Origin: Acetobacteraceae bacterium
Lineage (GTDB): Bacteria > Pseudomonadota > Alphaproteobacteria > Acetobacterales > Acetobacteraceae
Length of the DNA stretch: 12,317 nucleotides
Assembly (NCBI GenBank): GCA_003133265.1
Contig: PKWQ01000368.1
Location: 340-12,656, forward strand
Direction: 5' to 3'
The first letter of the stretch is position 1. The number at the start of each line of letters is the position of its first letter. Below the pieces are notes generated by a model. The model was not told the origin of the DNA, did not search any database, and saw only the letters and a program-made list of their open reading frames with translations. Shown in pieces: positions 5,981 to 12,317 of the stretch. A program made the position numbers and the translations under genes.

Positions 5981-7231
5981 CTACATGTGGCAGCCGACTT
6001 CTTCTTGCGACCCGAAGACCGCCGGCAGGTCGGCGACCTTCTCCGGCAGCGCCGCCTTCACGTCGAAATAGTCCCATTTGTCGGTGATGTTGGCCTTGGT
6101 TTCCACCACCAGGGTCCGCATCATCATCTGGTGGTCGAATTTGCGGTAGCCCATGGCGACATCGCCGGCCATCACCTTCCAGTTCTCCAACCCGTCGACG
6201 ATCTTCTCCGGGTCGGTCGATTTCGCCAGCTCGATGCCGCCGAGCAGGGAGCGCATCGCGAACCAGCCCATCCATGCCTTGTCGGCCGCCGGCTTGCCGT
6301 GCTTCTTCAGGTAGGCTGCGGCGAACGCCTTGTCTTCCGGCGAATTGTTCGGATTGTTGTACCACCACAGCGAGGTGAAGATACCCGTAGCCGCCTCCGG
6401 CCCGACCGACCAGATGTCGGTATCGCCCACCGCGATCTCGGCGAACGGGATCTTGCCGCGCATGCCCAGCTCGTTCCATTGCTTGAGGAACGTCGACAGG
6501 TCCTGCGCCGACACGCCGCCCAGCACCAGATCGGGCTTCGCCTGACGGATCTTGAGGATGTAGGAGCTGTAGTCGGAGGTGTTCAGCGGCACCTCGTCCT
6601 GCCCCACGACGGTCCCGCCGGCCTGCTTCAGCAGGTCGGTGAAGGTGTGCAGGATGTCCTGGCCGAAGGCGTAGCCGGCGGTCATGAAATACCAGCGCTT
6701 GCCGTAGCCCATGATGTAGGGCGCCAGCGCGCGGGCCTGCACCGGCACCGGCGGTTGCAGGCGGAAGGTGTAGCGGCTGCAATCCTTGCCGGTGATCTCG
6801 CGCGCGGCGGCGTTGTTGGCCACGTACGGCACCTTCATCCGCTTGGCCACCGAGGAGATCGCCAGGCAGTTGGAGGACAGCGCGCCGCCGATCAGGGCGG
6901 TGACCTTGTTCTCCTCGATCAGCTTCTGCGCGTTCTGCTGCGCCACCTGCGGGCTCGGCTCGTCCAGCCAGATTATCTCGACCGGCCGGTCCAGCACCTT
7001 GTTGCCCGCTTGCTCCAGCGCCAGGAAGGTGCCGTTGGCCAGATATTCGGCCTGATCGACGATCTGCCCGGTCTTGGCCAGGATCAGCCCGATCTTGATC
7101 GGCTCCGCGGCGGCGGCATTGGCGATGTAGGGCATCCCGAGCCGGGACGCGGCGGCGGTTCCGGCAAGGGCGGCGGCTCCCAGCAAGGCGGTGCGACGCG
7201 TGGCGATGAGCCCAGGTTTCCTGATGATCAT
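5981..7231 (-). CDS. livK: Periplasmic substrate-binding protein of branched-chain-amino-acid-type ABC transporter
   Basis: A 416-residue solute-binding protein (Peripla_BP_6 type, PF13458) that would capture the substrate in the periplasm and deliver it to LivH/LivMGF. The N-terminus carries a twin-arginine-like signal: RR at 12-13 (ATRRTALLGAAALAG), a long alanine-rich hydrophobic stretch, and a likely cleavage site around ANAAAA, residues 37-42. The mature start EPIKIGLILAKTGQIVDQAEY is typical, as are LNTSDYSSYILKIRQAKPDLVL and the WWYNNPNNSPEDKAFAAAY region. ATG 7231-7229 is preceded by GGGGGA. It is the first gene of the minus-strand liv operon and is transcribed divergently from the SDR gene. 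Tat export would imply folding before export, common for binding proteins in some alphaproteobacteria. The ligand cannot be predicted. Confidence 0.93.
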   Translation of the reverse strand: MIIRKPGLIATRRTALLGAAALAGTAAASRLGMPYIANAAAAEPIKIGLILAKTGQIVDQAEYLANGTFLALEQAGNKVLDRPVEIIWLDEPSPQVAQQNAQKLIEENKVTALIGGALSSNCLAISSVAKRMKVPYVANNAAAREITGKDCSRYTFRLQPPVPVQARALAPYIMGYGKRWYFMTAGYAFGQDILHTFTDLLKQAGGTVVGQDEVPLNTSDYSSYILKIRQAKPDLVLGGVSAQDLSTFLKQWNELGMRGKIPFAEIAVGDTDIWSVGPEAATGIFTSLWWYNNPNNSPEDKAFAAAYLKKHGKPAADKAWMGWFAMRSLLGGIELAKSTDPEKIVDGLENWKVMAGDVAMGYRKFDHQMMMRTLVVETKANITDKWDYFDVKAALPEKVADLPAVFGSQEEVGCHM

Positions 7232-7342
7232 GTTTCCCCCATGTGGCGGCACTTGCGCCCGCCTTGCTGTTGAGCCGGTCCGCCCCGCCATCATCCAGAA
7301 CGGGGAGTATGCTGGTTCGTATCGTAAGAGCCATGACAGGTG

Positions 7343-7371
7343 AACATAAATTCCGCGTCGGCTGGCGTCAC
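7343..7371 (-). promoter_or_regulatory. Candidate sigma-70-type promoter for the liv operon
   Basis: On the minus strand GTGACG (7371-7366) and TATGTT (7348-7343) are separated by 17 nt, resembling TTGACA/TATAAT at 4 of 6 positions each. Initiation near 7336 would give a leader of about 105 nt to the livK ATG. The 192-bp livK-SDR gap must hold divergent promoters. I found no convincing symmetric operator there and no regulator gene in the window. Confidence 0.3.
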
Positions 7372-7389
7372 GCGGCATATTCCGCTTAG

Positions 7390-7415
7390 CCTCCGTCCAG
7401 GGAAACGGACGGAGG
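7390..7415 (+). promoter_or_regulatory. Hairpin that would sequester the Shine-Dalgarno of the SDR gene
   Basis: CCTCCGTCC (7390-7398) pairs perfectly with GGACGGAGG (7407-7415) around an 8-nt loop, AGGGAAAC. The 3' arm contains the GGAGG (7411-7415) that serves as ribosome-binding site for the ATG at 7424. As RNA this 9-bp stem, with seven G-C pairs, would bury the site unless opened. A CATATT at 7376-7381 could be a -10 element placing initiation close to the hairpin, but no matching -35 is seen. Confidence 0.5.
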
Positions 7416-7423
7416 ACACTTCC

Positions 7424-8239
7424 ATGGCATCGGACGGAACCGACTGGCTCGGCCTCAGGGGCAAGGTCTGCGCGGTGACCGGCGCGGGCGGCGGCATCGG
7501 GCGGGCGGTGGCGCACGCGCTGCATGATGTCGGGGCCGCCGTCGCGTTGCTGGAGCGCGATCCCGCCACCCTGGCCGAAACCGAGGCGCAACTGCGGGCC
7601 GCCGGCGCGCGCGTGGTCGCGGCGATCTGCGATGTGGCCGACGAGGGCTCCGTCGCCGCCGCCGCCGCCAAGGCCGCCGGAGCGCTCGGCCCCTGCGACG
7701 TGCTGGTCAACAATGCCGGATTGCTGCGCCCCGGCCCGCTCGAGTCGCTCTCGCTCGCCGAATGGAACCTGGTGCTCTCCATCAACCTGACCGGCTATCT
7801 GCTGGTATCGCAGGCGTTCGGGCGGCAGATGCTGGCGGGCAAGGGCGGCGCGATGGTGCATATCGCCTCCATCGCCTCGCGCTTTCCGCAGCATTTCTCC
7901 GGCGCCTATTCGGTCAGCAAGGCCGGCGTGGTGATGCTGTCGCAGCAGATCGCGGTGGAGTGGGGGCCGCGCGGGGTGCGCAGCAACGTGGTCAGCCCGG
8001 GCCTGGTGCGCACGCCGCTGTCGGAAGCTTTCTACCGGGCCCCCGGCGTGGCCGAGCGCCGCGCCGCGATGGTCCCGGTGGGCCGCGTCGCCATGCCCGA
8101 GGACATCGCCGACGTGGTCACGCTGCTGGCCAGCGAGCGCGCCCGCTACATGACCGGCGAGGATGTCTGCGTCGATGGCGGCTTCGGCCGCACCCTGATG
8201 GGGCTGGTTCCGCGCCCCGGCTACGATCAGCCGAAATAA
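7424..8239 (+). CDS. SDR-family NAD(P)-dependent oxidoreductase
   Basis: A 271-residue classical short-chain dehydrogenase/reductase (PF13561-like). The cofactor motif TGAGGGIG is at 19-26, E44 ends the second strand (VALLERD), which favours NAD over NADP, NNAG is at 96-99, and the likely catalytic set is N121, S149, Y162 and K166 (YSVSK). SPGLVRTPL and the closing DVCVDGGF are typical. It probably oxidises a secondary alcohol or reduces a ketone on the pathway compound; the substrate is not predictable. The start ATG 7424 follows GGAGG with an 8-nt spacer; an upstream in-frame ATG at 7340 gives an uncharacteristic 28-residue extension and was rejected. It is the first gene of a plus-strand pair with the lyase, divergent from livK. 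Its ribosome-binding site lies in a perfect hairpin. Confidence 0.93.
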   Translation: MASDGTDWLGLRGKVCAVTGAGGGIGRAVAHALHDVGAAVALLERDPATLAETEAQLRAAGARVVAAICDVADEGSVAAAAAKAAGALGPCDVLVNNAGLLRPGPLESLSLAEWNLVLSINLTGYLLVSQAFGRQMLAGKGGAMVHIASIASRFPQHFSGAYSVSKAGVVMLSQQIAVEWGPRGVRSNVVSPGLVRTPLSEAFYRAPGVAERRAAMVPVGRVAMPEDIADVVTLLASERARYMTGEDVCVDGGFGRTLMGLVPRPGYDQPK

Positions 8240-8249
8240 GGAGACGGCC

Positions 8250-9764
8250 ATGACCGCCAACCCGCAGGTTTCGATGCGCGAACGGGTCAAGCAACCGCCG
8301 GCCCGGGCCATCCTGGACAGCTACTTCAACCCGGCATTGGCGCGCGCGCTGGAGCATCATTTCGAGCTGGAGAACTGGGTGCATCTGGCGCACGCGGAAA
8401 TGCTGGTGCGCCAGGGGATCGTCTCCGCCGAGGATGGCGCCAGGCTCGCCGGCGCCATCCTGGCGCTGAACGCGCGCGGCCCAGAGGCGCTGGAGGTCGA
8501 TGACACGCTCGAAGACCTCTATTCCTACGTCGAGCGCTTCATCACCCGCACGCTCGGCCCAGAGAGCGGCGGACGGCTGCATACCGGGCGCAGCCGCAAC
8601 GATCTGCACGTGACCACTTGGCGCATGACGCTGCGCGGCTTGATGCAGCAGGTGCTGGATGCGCTGGTGGCGCTGCGCCGGCGCGTGCTGGATCTGGCGG
8701 CGGAGCACGCGGGGACGGTGATGCCGGGCTTCACCCACTGGCAGCACGCCCAGCCGGTGACGTTCGGCTACTACCTGCTGGCGTTCGGCGATCAGCTGGA
8801 GCGGGATTTCTCCCGCTGCCTCGCCGCCTATCGGCGCACCAACCGCAACCCGCTGGGCGCCGGCGCGCTGACCACCACGGCGTTTCCGCTGGACCGGCAA
8901 TTCACCACCGCGGCACTCGGCTTCGATGGGCTGATGGAGATCGCCTATGATGCGGTCTCCTCCCGCGACGACGCGCACGAGGCGGCGGCGGCGTTCGCGG
9001 TGATGATGACCGCGATCTCCCGCCTCGCGGTCGATCTGCAGGCGTGGAGCACGCTCGAATATCGTTACATCGAGCTTGGCGACCAGCATTGCTCGGTCAG
9101 CTCGATCATGCCGCAGAAGAAGAACCCGGCCTGCCTGGAGAACCTGAAGGGCGCCGCCGGCATCGTCACCGGCTGCCTGAGCGCCGCACTGGCCTGCTCC
9201 AAGAACACCGCCTTCGCCGACGTCTCGGACGGCGTGACCGCGCTGAACGATCCCGTCACCGACGCCGCCATCACCACCCGGCGCGCGCTGGTGCTGCTGG
9301 AGGACGTGCTGGGCGCGCTGAAGGTGTTCCCCGCGCACATGCTGCACATGACCGAGATCGGCTTCGGTACCGCCACCGAACTGGCCGACGTGATCGTGCG
9401 CGAGACCGGGCTTTCCTTCCGCATGGCGCACAACATCGTCGCCGTGGTGGTGTCCGAGGCGATCGCGGCCGGCCGCCCCGCCACCGCCATCACCGCCGAC
9501 GAACTGGAGCGCGCGGCCGTGACGCTGTTCGGCAAGGGGCTCGGCATCTCCGCCGCCGCCGTGCATGCGGCACTCGATCCGGCGGAGAACGTCCGTCGCC
9601 GCACCGTCACCGGTGGCCCGTCGGAAGCGAACATGCGCGCCATGCTCGCCGAGCGCCGCGCCAACCTGGAGCGCGACACGGCGGCGGCGTCGGCACTGGC
9701 CGAACAGGTGCGCGCCGCGCGGGAAGCGACCTTCGCCCGTGCCCACGCGCTGGCGGACGCGTAA
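8250..9764 (+). CDS. Argininosuccinate-lyase-like enzyme of the fumarase/aspartase superfamily, probably catabolic
   Basis: A 504-residue lyase (Lyase_1, PF00206) expected to cleave a C-N (or C-O) bond by beta-elimination, typically releasing fumarate, as a cytoplasmic tetramer. Visible motifs: HTGRSRND 111-118, T162-H163 in GFTHWQHAQPV, NPLGAGALTTTAFPLDR 200-216, and the flexible signature loop SSIMPQKKNP 284-293. Against true ArgH, RNDQ has become RNDL, THLQ has become THWQ, and the usual LAYNxDLQEDK block is replaced by LACSKNTAFADVSDG (314-328). The length exceeds the usual ArgH of about 460-470. AAGGAG 6 nt before ATG 8250 overlaps the SDR stop region; the gap to SDR is 10 nt. Context is catabolic and transport-linked. 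EDDS-lyase-like or another N-substituted-aspartate lyase activity is possible, but this is inference. Confidence 0.88.
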   Translation: MTANPQVSMRERVKQPPARAILDSYFNPALARALEHHFELENWVHLAHAEMLVRQGIVSAEDGARLAGAILALNARGPEALEVDDTLEDLYSYVERFITRTLGPESGGRLHTGRSRNDLHVTTWRMTLRGLMQQVLDALVALRRRVLDLAAEHAGTVMPGFTHWQHAQPVTFGYYLLAFGDQLERDFSRCLAAYRRTNRNPLGAGALTTTAFPLDRQFTTAALGFDGLMEIAYDAVSSRDDAHEAAAAFAVMMTAISRLAVDLQAWSTLEYRYIELGDQHCSVSSIMPQKKNPACLENLKGAAGIVTGCLSAALACSKNTAFADVSDGVTALNDPVTDAAITTRRALVLLEDVLGALKVFPAHMLHMTEIGFGTATELADVIVRETGLSFRMAHNIVAVVVSEAIAAGRPATAITADELERAAVTLFGKGLGISAAAVHAALDPAENVRRRTVTGGPSEANMRAMLAERRANLERDTAAASALAEQVRAAREATFARAHALADA

Positions 9765-9784
9765 GAGAAGGCAGCGTGCGTCGT

Positions 9785-9860
9785 CTATCCGCCGATGTAC
9801 ATGAAAGCCGGCTATCCGCCGATGCACACGAAAGCCGGCTATCCGCCGATGCACACGAAA
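9785..9860. repeat. 27-bp tandem repeat (2.8 copies) made from the 3' end of cysQ
   Basis: Units start at 9785, 9812 and 9839. The second and third (22 nt, partial) are identical where they overlap; the first differs at two positions. On the minus strand each unit is the last six codons of cysQ plus its TAG stop and one base, then CCGGC. The period is nine codons, so every copy stays in the cysQ frame and encodes FVCIGG-stop or, in the outermost copy, FMYIGG-stop. It fills most of the 74-bp gap between the convergent lyase and cysQ genes. No clear terminator is seen there, only 4-bp CGGC/GCCG stems within the repeats. Confidence 0.9.
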
Positions 9861-10597
9861 TGTGGGTTTTCCCAGCCGGGCTTGCCGTAGCTGAGCGGCG
9901 TGCCGTCCAGCAGCGTTACCCGTCCGCCGGCGGCTTCCAGCACCGCCTGCGCCGCCGCCGTGTCCCATTCCATCGTCCGGCCGAGACGCGGATACAGATC
10001 CACCTTCCCTTCGGCGAGGCGGCAGAATTTCAGGCTGGAACCGATATTGCTCAGCGAGGCGACGTGCCGCCCGGCCAGGAATGCCTGTAGCTCCGGCATC
10101 GCGGCATGCAAGCGGCTGGCCATCACCGTCAGCCCCTCGGCCGGCGGTGTGCGTACATGGATCGGGGTCTTGCCGGCCTGGGTCTGCTTCCATGCGCCCT
10201 GGCCGACGATGCCGCCGAACATCTCGCCCAGCGCCGGTACGCCGACGATGCCCAGCACCGGCCGGCCGTCGCGGATCAGGCCGATATTGACGGTGAACTC
10301 GTCCCGCCCGGCGGCGAATTCCTTGGTGCCGTCCAGCGGATCGACCAGCCAGAACGCCGGCCCCGGCGCGGTGATGCGCCCGTCCGCCATTTCTTCCTCG
10401 GCGATGACCGGGATCTCGGGCACGGCGGCGCGCAGGCCGGCGACGATGATCGCCTCCGCCGCATGGTCGGCCGCGGTGACCGGGGAGGCGTCCGCCTTGC
10501 GGATTACCTCGAAGCCGCGCGCGCGAATGTCCAGGATCGCCTGGCCGGCGTGTCGGGCAAGCTCGGCGGCCAGCGTCAGCAGGGAGGTGTCGTCCAT
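9839..10597 (-). CDS. cysQ: 3'(2'),5'-bisphosphate nucleotidase CysQ (inositol monophosphatase family)
   Basis: A 252-residue member of the inositol monophosphatase-like superfamily (PF00459), best matched to CysQ. CysQ hydrolyses 3'-phosphoadenosine 5'-phosphate (PAP) to AMP and phosphate, clearing a by-product of sulfate assimilation. Metal-site motifs are present: SPVTAAD 38-44, the EEE at 67-69, DPLDGTKEF 86-94 (the KEF ending is CysQ-like), FTVNIGLI, and WDTAAAQAVLEAAGG 211-225. Length fits the family. ATG 10597 has no strong Shine-Dalgarno. It is divergent from hldE across 158 nt and convergent with the lyase. Its last codons and stop are tandemly repeated downstream, so the native 3' end may have been rearranged. 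Histidinol-phosphatase or inositol monophosphatase activity is less likely. Confidence 0.88.
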   Translation of the reverse strand: MDDTSLLTLAAELARHAGQAILDIRARGFEVIRKADASPVTAADHAAEAIIVAGLRAAVPEIPVIAEEEMADGRITAPGPAFWLVDPLDGTKEFAAGRDEFTVNIGLIRDGRPVLGIVGVPALGEMFGGIVGQGAWKQTQAGKTPIHVRTPPAEGLTVMASRLHAAMPELQAFLAGRHVASLSNIGSSLKFCRLAEGKVDLYPRLGRTMEWDTAAAQAVLEAAGGRVTLLDGTPLSYGKPGWENPHFVCIGG

Positions 10598-10673
10598 CGC
10601 CCGGTGATAACCGCCACCCAGGGCGCTGGCAACGCGGCCGGCGTCCGGGCGTATCCCTGAGCCTCCCCAGTGT

Positions 10674-10701
10674 TTGGCGGCGGGACGGCCGGCGTGATAA
10701 A
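10674..10701 (+). promoter_or_regulatory. Candidate promoter for hldE
   Basis: TTGGCG (10674-10679) and GATAAA (10696-10701) are separated by 16 nt, each matching the sigma-70 consensus at 4 of 6 positions. Initiation near 10708 would give a leader of about 50 nt. Nothing else distinctive was found in 10598-10755 apart from short GC palindromes such as GGCCGCGGCC at 10738-10747. Confidence 0.28.
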
Positions 10702-10755
10702 GCCAAGCCCCCTGACAAGCCCGGCCCAGGGCGCCATGGCCGCGGCCGCGACGGA

Positions 10756-12282
10756 ATGCCCAGCATGAACGATGCCTTGCCCCGTGCTCATGGCCAGGAT
10801 CGCGCCCCCAGCGACCACGACCTCGCCGACATCGTCCATCGGCTGGCGGGCGCGCGGGTGCTGGTGCTCGGCGACATCGTGCTGGACCGCTATGTCAGCG
10901 GCACCGCCGGGCGGCTGTCGCCGGAGGCGCCGATCCCGGTGCTGCGCCCGACCCGGAGCCGGGCCACGCTCGGCGGAGCGGCGAATGTGGCGCTCAATGT
11001 GGCGAGCCTCGGCGGCCGGGCGATCCTGGTGGGCGTGGTCGGCGACGATCCGGCGGGCAGCGAGGTGCAAGCCCTGCTGGCCGCCTCCCCAGGCATCGAG
11101 GCCCGGTTGCTGGCGATCCCGGGCCGGCCGACCACGGTGAAGACCCGCTTCCTGGTCGGCGCGCATCAGCTGCTGCGCCTGGACGAGGAAACCGTCGAAC
11201 CGATCGACACCCAATCCGCCGCCCTGCTGCTCGACCGCTTCAGTGACGCGCTTGCCGGGGCCGAGGTGGTCGTGCTGTCGGACTACGCCAAGGGCGTGCT
11301 GAGCGATCCGGTGCTGGAGAGCGCGATCGCGCGCGCGCGCGCGGCGGGGCGGCTGGTGGTCGCCGATCCCAAGCGCCACGATTTCGCCGCCTATCGCGGC
11401 GCCGACGTGCTGACCCCGAACGAGGCGGAGGCGCGCACCGCCACCCGCATCGACGCCGCCGAGGATGCGGACGCCGAGCGTGCCGGCACCGCCGCGCTGG
11501 CGGAAACCGGCGGTGCCGCGGTGCTGGTCACCCGCTCCTCCAAGGGCCTCACCCTGGTCCGCCGCGACTGCCCGCCGCTGCACATGCCGACCCGCGCGCG
11601 GGAGGTCGCCGATGTGTCCGGCGCCGGCGACACGCTGGTCGCGGCACTGGCCGCCGCACTCGCCGCCGGTGCCGCGCTGCCCTTGGCGGCGGCGCTGGCC
11701 AACATCACCGCCGGTATCTCGGTCGCCAAGCAGGGCACCGCCACCGTCTCCGCCGAGGAGTTGCGCGCCGCGCTGCATCTGCGCGAGGTGGTGGCGACCG
11801 ACCAGAAAATCGTCACCCAGCAGCAGGCGATGGAGCAGGTGGCCGCCTGGCGCGACAGCGGGCTGCGGGTCGGGTTCACCAATGGCTGTTTCGACCTGAT
11901 CCATCCCGGCCATGTCCGTCTGCTGACCCAGGCGCGGGCCGCCTGCGACCGGCTGATCGTCGGGCTGAACACCGATGCCTCGGTGCGGCGGCTGAAGGGG
12001 CCGAGCCGGCCGGTGCAGAGCGAAACCGCCCGCGCCACCGTCATGGCCTCGCTGGCGCCGGTCGATCTGGTGGTGCTGTTCGACGAGGACACGCCGCTGG
12101 AGATGATCCGCGCGCTGCGGCCGGACGTGCTGGTGAAGGGCGCGGACTACACGGTGGAGCAGGTGGTCGGCGCCGATCTGGTGCAGGGCTGGGGCGGCGT
12201 GGTGACGCTGGTGGACCTGGAGCAGGGCTATAGCACCACCGGCACCATCAAGCGGATGACGGCCGGCACCACGGCGGAGTAG
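10756..12282 (+). CDS. hldE: Bifunctional heptose-7-phosphate kinase / heptose-1-phosphate adenylyltransferase HldE
   Basis: A 508-residue enzyme making ADP-D-glycero-beta-D-manno-heptose for the LPS inner core: the N-terminal kinase phosphorylates heptose-7-phosphate at C1, and the C-terminal domain transfers AMP after the C1-phosphatase GmhB has acted. The kinase (PfkB, PF00294) spans about 33-335 with LVLGDIVLDRYVSG, TLGGAANVA at 71-79, LSDYAKGVL, TPNEAE, and the catalytic GAGD at 289-292. The nucleotidyltransferase (PF01467) spans about 370-500 with GFTNGCFDLIHPGH (HxGH-type 383-386), VGLNTDASVRRLKG and YSTTGTIKR. Both halves look intact. ATG 10756 or 10765 may be the start; GGA at 10753-10755 suits the second better. 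The next gene is outside the window. Confidence 0.96.
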   Translation: MPSMNDALPRAHGQDRAPSDHDLADIVHRLAGARVLVLGDIVLDRYVSGTAGRLSPEAPIPVLRPTRSRATLGGAANVALNVASLGGRAILVGVVGDDPAGSEVQALLAASPGIEARLLAIPGRPTTVKTRFLVGAHQLLRLDEETVEPIDTQSAALLLDRFSDALAGAEVVVLSDYAKGVLSDPVLESAIARARAAGRLVVADPKRHDFAAYRGADVLTPNEAEARTATRIDAAEDADAERAGTAALAETGGAAVLVTRSSKGLTLVRRDCPPLHMPTRAREVADVSGAGDTLVAALAAALAAGAALPLAAALANITAGISVAKQGTATVSAEELRAALHLREVVATDQKIVTQQQAMEQVAAWRDSGLRVGFTNGCFDLIHPGHVRLLTQARAACDRLIVGLNTDASVRRLKGPSRPVQSETARATVMASLAPVDLVVLFDEDTPLEMIRALRPDVLVKGADYTVEQVVGADLVQGWGGVVTLVDLEQGYSTTGTIKRMTAGTTAE

Positions 12283-12290
12283 CTGTCGCG

Positions 12291-12317
12291 CCTTACCTTG
12301 CCTTGCCTTGCCTTGCC
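12291..12317. repeat. CCTTG pentanucleotide tandem repeat running off the window end
   Basis: Starting 8 nt after the hldE stop, five pentamers plus two bases are visible: one CCTTA followed by four CCTTG and CC. The array continues to the last base, so its full length is unknown. The unit is not a multiple of three, so copy changes would shift any frame across it. Confidence 0.85.

Noticed and set aside
7316..7336. Possible regulator operator around GGTTCGTATCGTAAGAGCC in the divergent promoter region
   Set aside because: The dyad is imperfect and short, with no match to an operator family I can name.
7232..8311. Upstream in-frame extension of livK across the SDR gene
   Set aside because: It is antisense to the SDR coding sequence, and the Tat-like signal peptide starts cleanly at the ATG at 7231.
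9785..9860. Possible CRISPR-like array
   Set aside because: The 27-bp units are directly adjacent with no spacers and are derived from the cysQ 3' end.
8118..10766. Very long open frame (882 codons) on the minus strand across the lyase and cysQ
   Set aside because: It is antisense to the well-supported lyase and out of frame with cysQ. Its composition is arginine, histidine and glutamine rich, as expected of antisense frames in GC-rich DNA, and it has no family motif.

Overview
The window is GC-rich, with densely packed genes, Shine-Dalgarno-led starts and long spurious antisense frames. A cold-shock gene followed by small conserved basic proteins, a large Liv-type catabolic transporter, and hldE for LPS heptose together suggest an alphaproteobacterium. 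Acetobacteraceae or a related Rhodospirillales group is the best guess, but this is inference from gene style only. No rRNA, tRNA, CRISPR array or insertion sequence is visible. No gene-free stretch exceeds 300 bases; the longest are 1472-1670, 7232-7423 and 10598-10755.

Layout. (1) 1-503, plus strand: the 3' end of a NitT/TauT-type ABC ATPase, cut by the window edge. (2) 522-1471, minus strand: a cold-shock gene followed by three small conserved-looking genes of 64, 70 and 80 codons, with hairpins before and after the csp gene. (3) 1671-7231, minus strand: livK, livH, a single 841-residue LivM-LivG-LivF fusion, and a xylose-isomerase-like TIM-barrel protein. The last three are linked by 1-4 bp overlaps. 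(4) 7424-9764, plus strand and divergent from livK: a short-chain dehydrogenase and an argininosuccinate-lyase-like enzyme, 10 nt apart. (5) 9839-10597, minus strand: cysQ, whose 3' end (stop codon included) is tandemly repeated in its downstream flank. (6) 10756-12282, plus strand: hldE, followed at the window edge by a CCTTG pentanucleotide tandem repeat.

Regions 3 and 4 read as one functional locus: high-affinity uptake (LivK, LivH and fused LivMGF) plus three enzymes (TIM-barrel isomerase/epimerase-like, SDR, and a fumarase/aspartase-superfamily lyase). The lyase keeps the superfamily catalytic signature but has lost several motifs that define true argininosuccinate lyase. I infer that the locus imports and breaks down a small polar carboxylate or N-substituted amino acid, not that it makes arginine. 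The substrate cannot be read from the sequence, and no local regulator gene is present. The SDR start site carries a 9-bp all-Watson-Crick hairpin that would bury its Shine-Dalgarno sequence.

The points most worth checking are the triple LivMGF fusion, the lyase specificity and its locus, the SD-sequestering hairpin, and the triplicated 3' end of cysQ.
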